Part shown: one piece after another, positions 22,311-22,322 of the stretch
Layout: every line of letters starts with the position of its first letter
Position numbering within the stretch: position 1 is the stretch's first letter
DNA from: Flavobacterium psychrophilum
GTDB taxonomy: Bacteria; Bacteroidota; Bacteroidia; Flavobacteriales; Flavobacteriaceae
DNA length: 22,322 nt
NCBI GenBank assembly: GCA_945874225.1
Contig: CAMCFT010000040.1
Coordinates: 1-22,322 of the forward strand
Direction: 5' to 3'
Notes under the pieces: generated by a model
Databases searched by the model: none
The model's input: only the letters and a program-made list of their open reading frames with translations
What the model was told of the DNA's origin: nothing
Program-made: the position numbers and the translations under genes

Positions 22311-22322
22311 GTCTTAAAAAAA

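Larger units (their letters stand above)
21942..22322. other. Intergenic region upstream of the FIST gene
   Basis: No coding frame is supported. It contains an AT-rich leader (21942-22080) with no exact TAnnTTTG element on the minus strand, a terminator at 22097-22128 and a REP-like element at 22198-22310. Confidence 0.6.

Overview
The window reads as chromosomal DNA of a Flavobacteriaceae member of the Bacteroidota, most likely Flavobacterium or a close relative. The evidence is the low G+C, the TAnnTTTG-type promoter elements, Bacteroidota-specific families (the collagen-like N-terminal adhesin domain, DUF6452, DUF6048, DUF6095), lipoproteins with Bacteroidota-style lipoboxes, and intergenic gaps filled with short dispersed repeats.

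Layout. 1-1821 (minus) is the N-terminal 607 codons of a secreted collagen-like, repeat-rich surface protein whose C-terminus lies beyond the left edge. A 1.27-kb AT-rich spacer follows. 3091-5870 (plus) is a three-gene operon: an RlmD-like 23S rRNA uracil-C5 methyltransferase, a DUF6452 lipoprotein and a DUF6048 outer-membrane protein. 5966-6323 is a four-helix-bundle (23S rRNA IVP-like) gene broken by a frameshift in a T8 run and flanked by 13-bp inverted repeats. 6372-7815 (minus) holds a small membrane protein and a THUMP-domain RNA methyltransferase, divergent from a small-molecule-type methyltransferase at 7905. A ZIP metal transporter, MurQ and a DUF6095 protein follow on plus. 10655-11744 is a tight three-gene unit: antitoxin-like protein, RelE/ParE-family toxin and pentapeptide-repeat protein. 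11955-13228 encodes a small lipoprotein and a TerC-family membrane protein, ending at a perfect 16-bp hairpin that separates it from the convergent topoisomerase IV operon.

On minus from 19026 to 13317 the operon is parE, a DUF1016/YhcG-type PDDEXK nuclease, then parC. The nuclease gene sits between the two topoisomerase IV subunits with no free space on either side, has no usable ATG near its start, and carries three 36-bp in-frame tandem repeats that are each a small palindrome with covarying arms. Upstream, 21941-19276 (minus) is a FIST-domain sensor followed 8 bases later by a soluble hybrid histidine kinase, an arrangement like NosP/kinase signalling pairs. The right end holds a minus-strand terminator and a REP-like element.

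Most genes are housekeeping (rRNA modification, cell-wall recycling, metal transport, chromosome decatenation). The accessory or unusual parts are the repeat surface protein, the frameshifted four-helix-bundle gene, the toxin-antitoxin/pentapeptide operon, the nuclease embedded in the topoisomerase IV operon and the FIST-kinase pair. No rRNA, tRNA, CRISPR array, transposase or phage structural gene was recognised.
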